From Arachis hypogaea (taxonomy: Eukaryota > Streptophyta > Magnoliopsida > Fabales > Fabaceae): DNA of 64,000 nt. The notes beneath the pieces are model-generated. The model searched no databases. It worked only from the letters and a program-made list of their open reading frames with translations, and had not been told where the DNA came from. Location: NCBI RefSeq assembly GCF_003086295.3, contig NC_092038.1, positions 98,611,837 through 98,675,836 of the forward strand, written 5' to 3'. Below, piece after piece: positions 13,198-25,585 of this stretch (within the stretch, counting starts at the first letter, position 1; every line of letters starts with the position of its first letter). A program made the position numbers and the translations under genes.

Positions 13198-16100
13198 TGT
13201 AAAACCCAGTTAATTAATGGATAATTAACCCGTAAATGAGAATTTATTCTATAAAGCTAAAAATGTGATTTTTATGGCTTAATATGATAGAGGAGATTGA
13301 GATGAAAATTTCGGTACCAATTTTGTAGAAATCAGACCAAGATTGGACCGAACGGGCCAAACTGGACCAACCGGACCCAAAGTGGGCCCTTGGCCCAACA
13401 TAACTAAACCCTAAAACACTCATTTCAGCACTCTCTCTCCTCACTAGCACTAAGAACACGCTGAAATTACAATGGAGGGGGGGGAGAACACTCTCTCAAG
13501 TTCTATCTCTCCCTTGATCTTCAAACCACCATAACTTTTGATCTAGAGCTCCGATTACCGCACCATTTATGGCCATGTGTTCACCGCGAAGAGCTCTACA
13601 AAACTCATACAATCAATCTTGAGGTAAGCTATAGTGTGCTCTTCGAATTTCTGGCTTTGATTTTGAGTTTCATGAGTAAACGTGTTGAGGTTTTGAGCTT
13701 CCTTGTGTTATAGGATCACATTAGCTTGAAGGGAAGGCTTGTTCTTGCTCCCTTGGTCCTTGGGTAAGGTAAGATATCTCAAACCCTAGTGAGAATATTG
13801 AATTTGGGGTTGTGGGTATTGAGCTCTTGTGTTTTGGTATGATATTGTGGCTTAGGCATTTTATATGTGAGTATTGGAGCTTGATTGGTGATTTTGGGAA
13901 GCTTGAAAGGGGGTTTTGTATGAAAAAATCTGTTCTTGGAAGTGTTGAGGCCTTGAGAGCTTGAGAAAAAGTAGTTTGGAAATGCTCTGGTTGAGCTTGG
14001 GAAAATCGGCTAAGGTATGGTCTCAGTTTCTCATATCTAATATGTAATGTGGTAGGAAATACTTAGGCTAGAGGCCCTAAGATAGGCATTGGATTGTTGA
14101 TGTTATTGAATGGTTGAGATATATGATGTGGTCATATATGTGATTATTATTATTGATTCCTTGATGGTATGAAGTGTGAGAAATATGCATGTTGTGATAT
14201 ATGCTTGATTTTTGATTGAGGTTGAATTGTGGGTGAAACCATGTTGATGGTGAGTATGATATTGGTTGTGTGCAATGATGGTTAATTAGAAATGGTGTTG
14301 TTGAAAATTGGCATGAGGAAGAGTATATGATATGTAAATGTAGTTGAGTTTGAGACACTTGGGTAAAGTGGGTGAAAATGATGGGATGGTATTTTTGTGA
14401 ATTGTGGTAAAGTGTTGATGTATGAGTTGAGGAGACTTGATGTTGTTTTTGGTGTGTTTTGATTGATTTCAAAGAAAAAGGATGAAATTGGCATGTTTTG
14501 GTTGATTTTGAAAAGGGTTGAAAATGGCTTGTTTTGAAAATGGCACTTTGTGGTTGTGTATGAAAATATAGTTTTTGGGCATACTTTGATGGTACATAAC
14601 TTGGACTCCAAATCTCTGTTTTGAGTCAAATTCGTTTAGAAATGAAATTGGATTCGGGATGTCCATGAAACGATTTAAAATGAGAAAATTATGTCTGTTG
14701 GAAGATTGGGGGTTGAATCTGTGAATTCTGCAGCTTTTAACTTAGAAAATTTTTTAGCAGAATGATCCTCCACGCGTAGGCGCACTTGGCGCGTAGGCGT
14801 CGTTTTTCAAAAAGGCACCATCCACGCATGCGCGTGGCGTGCGTGTGCACGTCGATGTGATGCACCCAATGCCCAACCATTCTTCCCGAGAGTTGTGCTA
14901 GAGTTATGCCAGTTTTGTGCGTGGGGCACAAACGTACCCACGCGTACGCATGGCTGGCGCGTACGCGTCGATTAAATGTTCTTCAATCCACACGTCCGCG
15001 TGAATGACGCATACGCGTCAATGAACTGTGAGGCCATCCACGCATGCGCATGAAGAACGCGTGCGCTTGGCCCTGTTTTCATCCCAAAGTTGATTTTTGA
15101 GTTTTAAAAACCAAATTTCATACTTCTAAGCCTCCAATCTCACCACTTGTGTCTTAAATCATTATGATATGCCTAGTAATGGAAAAATGAGCTAGGGGAT
15201 GTGGTAACTTGCGAGTGAATCAAGGGAAAAATGGATGATCAACGAGGATCAAAGATGATTATATGAGATGCAGAGGATGGCAGTGGAAGTGCTGTATGTG
15301 CCATGAGCCGATGGGCTAAATTGTTTATGAATTGGCTGGTTATGGATTTAACCATGAGCCGGATGGCTGGATTATTGTCGTGTTACGGCAGAGCCATGAT
15401 TATGGCTAAGTATAAATGCATATATGCTGTTGAATGAAATGTAAATGTTGCACTTCCACCATCGGAGACACGAGTTTCCCTGGGAGAAAGCAGTGGCTAG
15501 CCACCACGTGCTCCAGGTGGAGACTCGAGACTCTGTTGACCCTATGTCGTAAAGGTGGCCGGGCACTGTGAAAGACCCGGATGAGCTCGCCCCCGTGAAT
15601 ATACACCAGTAAGGGTGTTGGATATGGATCATGATTATGATCACGATTATGTTGAGTATAACTCGAGTTGGGGATGCACGACAGAAGGACAGTCCCATGG
15701 TTAGCTACCAGGACTTATCGAGTTGGCTATATAACCGATAGATGATATCATCAGCCATTAGGGACAGGCATTCATCATATGCATACTATGTGAGTTGTTT
15801 GAGATTGCCTATTTGACTATATATTACTTGCTATTTATCTAAATGCCTTATCTGTTCCTACTTGTATATCTCTTATCTGAAGTAACTGTGTTTGCAATTT
15901 TATACTCCTGCTGGTGGTTGGGAGATCTAAAGGATTTGGAAAGGGAAGTATGAGTTAGACTGAAGAATCTTTAGTCCGTTACCATTTATGGTTTAGCTTG
16001 TTTATAAGCTTTGATTTTTTTTTCTGGAGGAAGTTCTAGGATTGCCTTCGGCTTTCCTCTAATATTACATGTTATATATGTGGGAACTGTTACCATGCTA

Positions 16101-16672
16101 GGAACCTCTGGTTCTCACCCATGCGGATTTTGTGGTTTTCATATGTAGGACGTGAGGCTTCTCGCTGAAGCATGCTGGAGACTTCTGGATTAGCGAAGAT
16201 TCTTTGTTCTTAGGATTCTGTTTTGGTTTTATGTTTTCTCTTAGATACTTTTACCTCCATTGAATAATACAAACTGTGACAACTCCTCCTAGAGTGGATT
16301 TTGGAGAATAGGCTTACTGTTTCTGTGTCCCTTTGGGTTTCCTTAGGTTTTCCTATTTTCTTTACATGTATATATTGCTATGCTCGGACTGGTTATCTTT
16401 GCAACCGGGTTTTGAGTTTTGATATTCCAGTTTTTGACACTCTTTTGTATATATATAATCTCATGTTTGTTTATCCTTTGTTCGTTACGTTATCAATCGG
16501 AGTGTTGCGCTTTCGAGTTGCGATTTTTGTTTACCCCTTTTTCTACAAAGGCTCCTAGCTATAATCATTATTCACACTACTATATGTACTAAACTTTATT
16601 TTTGAGGTCGTAATACCTTGCCATCTCTGAATTATGACTTAAGCATAAGACTCTGTATGGTAGAGTGTTACA
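13198..16672 (+). repeat. Solo LTR, Tekay/Del-like family
   Basis: Starts TGTAAAACCC and ends GTGTTACA, the terminal pattern of this group. It has no primer site after it and no second LTR, so it reads as a solo LTR of 3475 bases. Flanks are CTTTC (13193-13197) and GTTTC (16673-16677), a five-base target duplication with one mismatch, fitting an old insertion. It holds the 300-base block shared with 5040-5400 (minus) and 31830-32110, and a GC-rich motif array at 14770-15070. ORFs in it are not conserved between copies. Confidence 0.75.
14770..15070 (+). repeat. About 50-bp-period CpG motif array in LTR
   Basis: Five units of about 33 bases start near 14770, 14822, 14938, 14988 and 15038. Each contains two related halves of the type CACGCGTACGC and GCGCGTACGCGTC. 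Spacing is 52, 116 (about two units), 50 and 50 bases. The surrounding LTR is AT-rich, so the CpG-dense units stand out. Confidence 0.8.
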
Positions 16673-17125
16673 GTTTCAAAACTATTTTTCCATTGCTCTT
16701 GCTTCCTTAACGTATGTGTTTCTTTTAGTAGTATTAATCCATACCTTTTTATAGTGATTCAAAATTCATATGATTTTTTATTAACTCTAATAATGAGTAA
16801 TTGTTAAGTTCACTAACTTATATTGCATTATATATATATAGCATTGTGATGAGTGACAAATTAATTTCTCTCATGCAATAAGCTAAGTCTTAACGGCAGC
16901 TCAACTATTTTAGTACTAAAATGTCACAAACATCGATATTCATGGCTTCTATTTGTGCTGAATATAATTTAAATATTCATGACCTCCAACTCTGTTTATA
17001 TATTTTTTGAAAGTTTATATAATTTTGCTTTGGCTTGCTCCTGAATATTGGAAAGTTACATCTTTATTTAAGATATAATATACAGAATGTTATCTCCTCT
17101 TTCTTATCATTTATTTTTGTTGAAG

Positions 17126-17209
17126 GCACGAGGAACATTTGCCACAAGCCGGGTTGAGCAATGAATCATAGAAGTTGGTGATGAAGTTGAGATTTTGAGT
17201 CTAATGCAG
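17126..17209 (+). pseudogene. Mitochondrial EF-Tu exon fragment, copy 1
   Basis: An 84-base segment follows a T-rich intron end and reads ARGTFATSRVEQ, an in-frame TGA, then IIEVGDEVEILSLMQ. This matches the start of domain 2 of organellar EF-Tu (RGTVATGR-x-EQG-x-IKVG-x-x-VEILG in plant mitochondrial EF-Tu), the translation factor that delivers aminoacyl-tRNA. The normal acceptor dinucleotide is kept (GAAG before the exon) but the donor has become GC. The stop and the absence of other exons make it a remnant. Confidence 0.7.
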
Positions 17210-18010
17210 GCATGTTCATAGAGATTTTTCTTGGGTTTTGGCTTTCTTTTGATTCTAATACATTTCTTTTGACTAGCTCCAAGTGATCACATTTTGTCTT
17301 TATATCTTTTATTTGCAAATTTAGTGATGTAATGATTTTTTAATAGATGGGCATTGGTATAATCTTTAGTATGTAGCGGTGGGTCCTAAAACTTAGTTAT
17401 TCTGTGTAGGGTGCCCCCTTAAAGCAACAGTTAATCAAGAATTTACAATTACATTATACAGAGGCAGGAACTATAATCTCAAACACTGGCCTGTAATTTT
17501 CTCATGCTATGGACACCATATAAACTTATCTATCCTAGATTGATTAAAACAACAATTAAGGGCTTGAGTCTCAAGGAAACAAAAGAGACGAGGAAGAGAG
17601 GACTTGCCCTGTTAACCCAAAACTCGGTATGCTTACTCCATTCTCAGAAAATTTTACAATCTATACACATAAAAAATTTTGGAACAAAAGACGGTTCTGA
17701 GAAACTTTGTCCTATATTTTTGTGTTCTTTATTTTGGCGAAGCTTATAAAGTAATAATCACAAGGTGAAGTTCCGGACTCACCTATATTTATAATGAAAG
17801 TTGCCTCCCATGTGAGACAAGTTTCTGAACTTCAATTTTTGGTGCTAAAAATGTTAGAAATACAAGTCTCCTTTTTTTCCAATATCCAAACACATTTAAT
17901 AGAAAATAAATAGTGGTTATTTGTAGATTAATAAGTGGTGTATGTATGAACAAAGGTCTAACTCAGAATGATTCCTTTTTTAATTTTATTTTGTTTTTCT
18001 TTTGGATATG

Positions 18011-18118
<108 letters not shown>

Positions 18119-18485
18119 TTAATAACTTAATGTAAAAGATTATAACCTTTATATGATGATAAGCAAAGATCTATCAGATGAGGAAGATAATGAAAAGCAA
18201 GCAGTCTCTTAGCACATACGGTAGTTTCTTACATTCTTTATTCTGTTAGTGAATGGTCTAAGATAAATATTTTGTGCTGATCTTGCTTTATCATGGAAGT
18301 GTTTATTTTTCCCTAAAGGCATGATATACAAAAATGGTCACTTTGAAGATCACATTAATTTAAGTTTTCAAAAAAAATAGTATTACAAATTTTTTAGTAT
18401 TACAAATACTGCACATGGTGATCATGTCGAGGCTTTTATATATATAGTCTGCTTTCTATTTATTTATGTTATAGAGTAATACTAA

Positions 18486-18614
<129 letters not shown>

Positions 18615-19101
18615 TAATCTTTCATCCCTTTTACTTATTACAAATTTCTTATATACACCTCATTTTTTGTTGATGTGTTTGGTTGTGAGAAAAAAAGATC
18701 AAATAGATTTTTTTGATCCTATCTATAATGTCAGTTAAGACATTCTTACTATTTGTTACTTTGTTTGGATAATTTTAAATATTTTATTATTCAGGTGATT
18801 TCTTCATGTTTTTATCATGAATAAAATGATACCAAAATGGTGTTTCTATTTTATATATGTAATGGTTCTTGATTAATCTGAATTTTCACCTCAATAAATT
18901 TGTTGGGTTTTGTTATTGTGCTATTGTTTATGCTGCTCTAGATTTAAATTTCATGGCCTCCCAACTCTGTTTGTATATTTTTTGGAAAGTTTATATAATT
19001 TTGCTTTGGCTTGCTCTTGAGTATTGAAAAGTTACATTTTTATTTAAGATATGATATATAGAATGTTATCTCAACTTTCTTATAATTTATTTTTGTTGCA
19101 G

Positions 19102-19185
19102 GTGCGAGGAACAGTTGCCACAGTGCGGGTTGAGCAAGGAATGATAAAAGTTGGTGATCAAGTTAAGGTTTTGAGTATAATGCAA
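19102..19185 (+). pseudogene. Mitochondrial EF-Tu exon fragment, copy 2
   Basis: Reads VRGTVATVRVEQGMIKVG then DQVKVLSIMQ, 28 codons without a stop, between a good acceptor (TTGTTGCAG) and a good donor (GTATG). It is the same exon as 17126-17209, and the intron upstream is also duplicated (about 16980-17125 and 18960-19101 align closely). It is domain 2 of organellar EF-Tu. No neighbouring EF-Tu exon was found, so it is a fragment although its own frame is open. Confidence 0.7.
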
Positions 19186-21764
19186 GTATGTCCATTGAGA
19201 TTTTTCCTGGGTTTGGCTTTCTTTTGATCAAAATGCCAATTGATGATGAGGTAAGGACATTCTTCAGGCAAGTCCAAGGTGAAGTATATTTATAATGAAA
19301 CTTTCCTCCCAGATACAAGCTGCTGAACTTTAATTTGATTGATCATATTCTAATGATATTTTTTATCAAATTGAGTCAACATGTATGAGTCCAGTTACTT
19401 TATGATCATTATGGAAATGTTGCAGCTTTGGAGTTTTCATGTGAAAATTCCTTTATGACAGATTTAAGAAACAGATTTATAAAAGTCATCATTATAGACT
19501 AGGATTAGGAATTTGTTCAGGTAAGTTGAGGAATGCTTCCTTTTTAATTATTACCAGTATCTAATGTTACTTAGAACTCTATTATCCACAAACCTTGGCA
19601 TCTTTTGGAGGCTTGCATAAATTTAAGTGTCAACACTATGTCTGTTTAATAGTAATAACAATTAAAGGTGCCTAAGTTGTATGAAAGTGAACAAACTTTT
19701 TCTCTGTTGACAATTCGTGTATCCTCCAAAACATATTGTAGGATTTTTCATTACTTGCGATTTAATAGATACACAAGAACAAATTCTTCTTCTGTCCTTT
19801 CAAAAACTTTCTCGGTTTAAATCCCTAAATGTTATATTATGGACTGTGTGGTCAATCAAAGTAGGAGAGGACCTTCATTATTTTTAAAACAAAATAAGGA
19901 GCAGTATTCTATAAGCATGAATGGGATGGACAGAATGGAAAGAAGCCAAAAAATAGAATTTTGTGGGGAAAAAATAAAATATTAAACATAAAACAAAAGT
20001 CGCTTCTGGTCCTACTTCTAACACGACTATAATAGTTTGTACTACATATATGTATGTCATGTTGTATATCATATATGTTCTTATTGTTTTCCTTTAAGTT
20101 ACACTTAGTAAACATGAAAGTAAGAAATTTGTAAACAAAAATTAAAACTTAATCTAAACAGAGAGATTAATGCTTATTGAAATTAATTAAAAAATGTAAC
20201 ACTTAGTTTACTATTTTTTCTCAATTAATTTTTTTCTGAGATATTTGTAAAAGCTACTTGGATCCTGTCTTTTTTTTCCATTCCTTGAAAACCTTGGTGA
20301 ATAAATGCATTAATTTTTCTATTGTTTTTTTTAATTTGCCAAGTGAAGTATATAACCACTGGCTGGAGGAGGGGTTGAGGGTGTTCATGTGGTACTGTTG
20401 CTTTGTTATTATTTTGTTTATTTGTTTCCACCTATATCTCTTAGGGATAATTATCTCCTCCTTTCTCTTCTAAAATTTTTTTTTGTAGCTGATAAGGTTT
20501 ACCATGCTTCAACTTCTGAAAGATTAGAGATCCACTCTCATGTTAAAGATATTATTGATGCTAATATTCTGAGCTGGGCAATTATTAAAGTAAAAAAAAA
20601 AGCAAAAGGAACTTCACAAACAGAGGATTTCAAAGTAATCAACCAAAAATTTATCAGTTATAAGTTATCAATCTTTTATAATGAGTACTCTCAAATTTTT
20701 TTAATTAAAGATTAGTGTTTAAGAATTGTGTGTGTCGAGAAGAAAATCAAAATTTATTCAGGATCAAATTAGTTTTGATAATTCTGTAGGATAGTATTAA
20801 ACTAAACTTCTGTCCTAATTAAGTTAGATCAATTTTGTTTATTGAGGGTCAAATTAAGTTAGATCATAATCCACTTTTCCTTTTATTTTTGACATATTTT
20901 TTTACCCTACTGACACTAGATACAGTTATCATATTTTACAAGTATGATATCTATCAAACTATTTAACAGTGAGTTTTGGCTTTGATTCTACTGTTTATAT
21001 ACTTTTTGTTAATGAGTATCCAAGCTTCAAATATGATGTTATTCCACTTTGGGAGCGAATTTATAATTCTGTTAAAAAAAAAGCAATAGCCATTACTTTA
21101 TATCGATCGCAAAGACAATTGACAATAGTTGGTTTAGAAAACTTTACTATACCATGTTTTCAAGCATGTAATTCTATGAATTTAGGAAGAATTTAGAAGA
21201 AGTCAAAGGGTCAAAGCTCAAAGCAAATGACCTTTGATCTTTTGGTATATGCATATGTTAAAAAAAGAAGAAAAATAAAGTACACTGAAACATCAAATAA
21301 AGAAAAAAATAAAATAAAAGTAAAATAAAGAAACTAACAAAGGAATAAGAAAAAGTGAAAATTTGAGCAAAGTATATCTTTTTTAAGTTCACTTCTATAT
21401 CATTGTGAATAAAAAATTATCACTTATTAGCAATGTTAAAAATATTCATTAATAACAACTCTAATACAATTCAAATTCTATAAGATAGTTGGCTCATAAA
21501 AATTATACATCTTATAAATATACAAATTGATTGAGACTTGAGACTGGTATCATGCATGATCGTATTTGTGAAACATCATTTATAAGTTGTTGAAAATTGT
21601 CTCATGTAATAGGATGTAATAACTAGATTAAACATCAATATAACAAAAGAGATTAATAACATAATCTTTTCGTATACTAAGCAAATTAAATCTTTTAATA
21701 AATATATATTAATGTTTTTATTATTAACTAGACATAAATACAATAAAATAGATTAAGTACAAAA

Positions 21765-21792
21765 TTTGTATGCAATGCGGGCCATATACTAG
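21765..21792 (+). mobile_element. Possible Helitron 3' terminus
   Basis: GTATGCAATGCGGGCC followed by ATATACTAG resembles a plant Helitron end (GC stem, spacer, CTRR), though the base after CTAG is G instead of T and the stem is partial. Confidence 0.4.
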
Positions 21793-22104
21793 GGATTTAA
21801 TAATATAACTAAATGTTTCTTAATTGGTAATTGTTCTTTGTATGATTACAATATAAATTATTTTTATAATAGTAATATTGTGTAATAACATTTATTTAAA
21901 TAAACAAACATTATAATATTTATATTTAAGTGAAATCTGTTAATATGGGATAGAAAAATAATAAGATTATTTAGTCTTTAGAAATAGAAAATATTTTTAT
22001 ATGTTGTATATGAATTTTTATACATAAGTAATTTTTCATGTTAGAAATAACAATTATTAATATCGATAGATATATAACAATAAATTTTGATAATAGATCA
22101 ATAT

Positions 22105-22137
22105 TTGGCTTACGCGTAGCACAGGATTTTATACTAG
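22105..22137 (+). mobile_element. Helitron-like 3' terminus
   Basis: The stretch contains TACGCGTAGCACAGG, then a short AT spacer, then ATACTAG followed by T. Hairpin, spacer and CTAG-T fit the Helitron 3' end. The stem is degenerate. Confidence 0.5.
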
Positions 22138-24090
22138 TTCAAGGAATAGCAAGCATTTGCCGCATTGCAGGAAAGAATGACAAATTTACAAAAATTGGTG
22201 TCATTTAACCGGAAGTTAGATACTCAGTTTGGATAAATAGTTTAAATTTTTTAAAAAAAATAATTAAATAATAAATATTTATATTAAAAATAATTTATAA
22301 ATAAATTATTTTTTATTTAATTTTTAATTTTAAAAGTGTTTGTTTTAAAAGAAAATTAATAAAAAGATTTTTATTATGAAAAGATTTTTTTAACTTTTTT
22401 ATAAATACTTAAATAATTTTTTAAAAAATTATAATTTAATTTTAAAAATTATATTAAATATTAATGTTATAATTTTTTATAAATTAAAAATTAAAAAAAT
22501 TAATTATGAACCTATCTAAACTAGTAAGAATGTGTGTAGTAAAATTTAGGTGTTTGTTTCGGTACGATGATAAATTCATACATCCGGTATGATAAAATCG
22601 TGGACAAATTAAAACATGACATGTGGATTATGTTTTCCATGTCAATGATTAATTTTTTTGGTTTTAAATATATAGCATATCAATACTTTTACTAAATCAC
22701 CCTTATACTTTAATAAAAATAAAAAATATTTTTTATTTAATTTTATAAAAATACTTAAATATCTTTTTTTATATTGGACAAAAACTATCCTAATACTTTT
22801 AATTTAATCAAAATTCAATTAGCTTTAGTTTTATAATTTTAAATATAAATCAATTTAAAAATTAAAACCAAAATACATTTCATTAATCATTATTTATATA
22901 CACTAAAAGATTGCTCTGTTTCTTATGAACCCTAATATAATCTCTTCTGCCCCATTCATACCAAAAAGAAAAACATATCTAAAAAATTGTTTTTCATCAT
23001 TGTATACCAGTCTACTAACAAAGAACAACCTCACCTCTAATACTTTATCCAAGCAACAGCAGTCTATCTTCACCCTCTCCCTTCCTCATAGCCGCGCTCC
23101 CTCTCCATCGGTCTTCACGCAGTAGCAACATGCACCAGCAGCCACCTTGTTGTTTTTCGTCGTTCTCCTCTCCATCTGGACAAACAAGAAGAAGAACCCA
23201 ATTCCTCCAGTAAAGACTTTTTCTCACGGCACCATCGGCTCCGTCGCCACTACAGTTCATGACACCGTTCCGTCGTTTACTTGCATTTTTTTGCCAATAT
23301 CATCTAAGTTCCTTAGCAAAGACTTTTTTTTGTTAATTTATCAATTAATTTCTCTTTTTTTTCATGCAACATCTGCAAAATATTGAATTGCAAAATAATT
23401 TATCATGTTGTCATTATACTTGAATTATATCCATTTTGGTAATTCACTAATTCAGTTAGTTTGCTGGTAATATTCTAAATTGTTCTCTTTGAAAATTACG
23501 GTTAAGTCTGGATGATTTACTTAAGTTCATTTTGACTTTGATTAGAGTTTATTTAGGTCAAAATCATCTCTTAGTGTTCTTAATGCCCAAAGAGTCTCCT
23601 TAGTTACAGCACATACAGAAGCCTAGAGTGGTTTGTTGTACCTGTAATGTCACGTTTTAGGAAAAAAGTATACATTTTTTAAGTAAGAAACCTATGGTGT
23701 CAATGGAGAGTTGCAGTCAATATAAAAAATAAGAAAAGATTTAAAAATCACTTTGAAAGATTTTCAAGAAAAACAAACAAGAAAAATGCCTATGCAAATG
23801 CACTATAGTCAGTACCATGGAGGAAAATTTATATAAAATTGACCATGTTCTAGAATATTGTAATACTTTTGGTTAACTTCATGTCCATGAATGGATTATA
23901 GTCCTCAACAAATATGTAAACTTGAGTAAACTTAAATGTCCTGATAGTTGGATATTTTACGTGTTACAAAAAATTTCTTCAATCAGCGTGGACCACAAGG
24001 GGAAAAATGGATAGTACTCACATTAGAGCAAGCTCTCCAAACCATGATAGTTTTTTTGATGTATAGCATTATAAAACATTGGTTACTTCC
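22138..24090. other. AT-rich intergenic DNA, no gene seen
   Basis: Long runs of A and T; short ORFs only. Around 22900-23280 base composition is more balanced, with pyrimidine-rich 5' UTR-like sequence, but I recognise no protein. Confidence 0.5.
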
Positions 24091-25585
24091 TAATGATTGG
24101 ATTTTTGTGTGGTAAAAAATTTCACAATAAATTCTCGTTGCAAGTATAGTTTCTAAACCACAAAAAATTCTTTCATACAAAAATTTTGGTTGTTACAAGT
24201 AACAAGCCCCTTAAAAATAAAAACTGAAGTATTCAAATTTCGGATCGTCTGTCATGGAATTGCAGGAAAGTGTATTTTTTATTAGTTATGAGATTTTCTG
24301 AGAAATTTTGGAATGAGGAATGGAAAAATAAATAATTATAAATTATAGCAAGGAAAATTAACAAGAGATTTTATGTAATTGAATTAAAAAGCCTTGACCA
24401 GGAGAAGATTATTCGGAAGTTCTATCCTTATTGAATTTCCCAAGATCAATAGTAATAGGTTGTTGGTTCTACTTAGTTAACCCTTGCCGAATAAAGGAAA
24501 GTCAAGTAGTTGAGCTAACTCCGATTCACAAGTCTAATTCCTCTCCCTTGGGAAGGATTAGCGTTAGTGACTAGAGAGCCAGCCAACAACTCCCAATTAC
24601 AATTTAACTCTTGAGTCTCCTAACTCAAGGGTCTCCTAATATTAATCAACTCCAAAACCAAATTGAAAGCCTACTCCATTGACATGGATGCCAATTTCGC
24701 ATACATGTAAAGGGAGTAGAAAGAAGACATGATAATTTTGGAATTAAGTTGAGATAATCAAGCAAATAAAGAAATTAAATAGAAAAATACTCTTTGCATT
24801 AATAAATTGACAAGATAAGAAGATAAACTAAAGTAATAGAATAAATAAAAGTAGAAGAAAAACTAAATTAAAGGAACATTGAACTTGGAATTGAGAAGAA
24901 ATAAACCTAAAACTAAGAGAAATCCTAAAACCTAGATAAAGGAGAGAAACTCTCTCTCTAGAAACTAAATCTAAAACCTAAATTGTGAATAATGAGAAGT
25001 GTCTCTCTGATTCTCCCACTCTGCAGCCTCTAATCAGTATTTTTAGACTTGAAACTGGGCCAAAAATGGCCCAGAAATTTACCCCAGCGATTTCTGATAC
25101 GCTGAACTTTTGTACGATCTATGTGTACGCGTGATGCACGTGTGCACATCCCTAAATGCCAGGAAACTATGGCAAATTTAATATCATTTTGAAGCCTTGG
25201 ATGTTAGTTTTCCAACGCAACTCAAACCGCCTCATTTGAACCTCTGTAACTCAAGTTATGGTCGATTTAGTACGAAGAGGTCAGGGTTGACAGCTTAACA
25301 ATTCCTTCAATTTCTTGTATTCCTTCCACTTTTGCATGCTTCCTTTCCATCCTCTAAGCCATTCCTACCCTGTAATCCCTGAAAACACACATATCAAGGC
25401 ATCGAATGGTATAATAAGAGAGGATTAAAAATAGTGAATTAAAGGCCAAAGAAGCATGTTTTCAATCATAGCACAAAATTAGGAAGGAAAATATAAAACA
25501 TATGAATTCTATGAATAAGTGTGAGAATAGTGGATAAAATCCACTCAATTAAGCACAAGATAAACCGTAAAATAGCGGTTTATCA
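24091..25585 (-). repeat. Solo LTR, TGATAAACC family, minus strand
   Basis: Homologous to 53251-54730 along its length (for example the parts around 24380-24560 and 53510-53700). On minus it starts TGATAAACCGC and ends at 24091, where TG of the plus strand has become TA. CTTCC is present on both sides (24086-24090 and 25586-25590), a five-base target duplication. It is 1495 bases long, against 1480 for the other copy. No second LTR or coding domain is attached. Confidence 0.75.

Noticed and set aside
14077..14666. Several overlapping minus-strand ORFs of 65-131 codons
   Set aside because: They are antisense readings of a solo LTR, rich in Ser/His/Thr/Asn, and not present in the other LTR copies.
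20389..20715. 108-codon ORF in the Helitron-like segment
   Set aside because: The first third is hydrophobic intron-like sequence; the rest (from ADKVYHAST) could be an exon, but I recognise no family and no clear splice donor.
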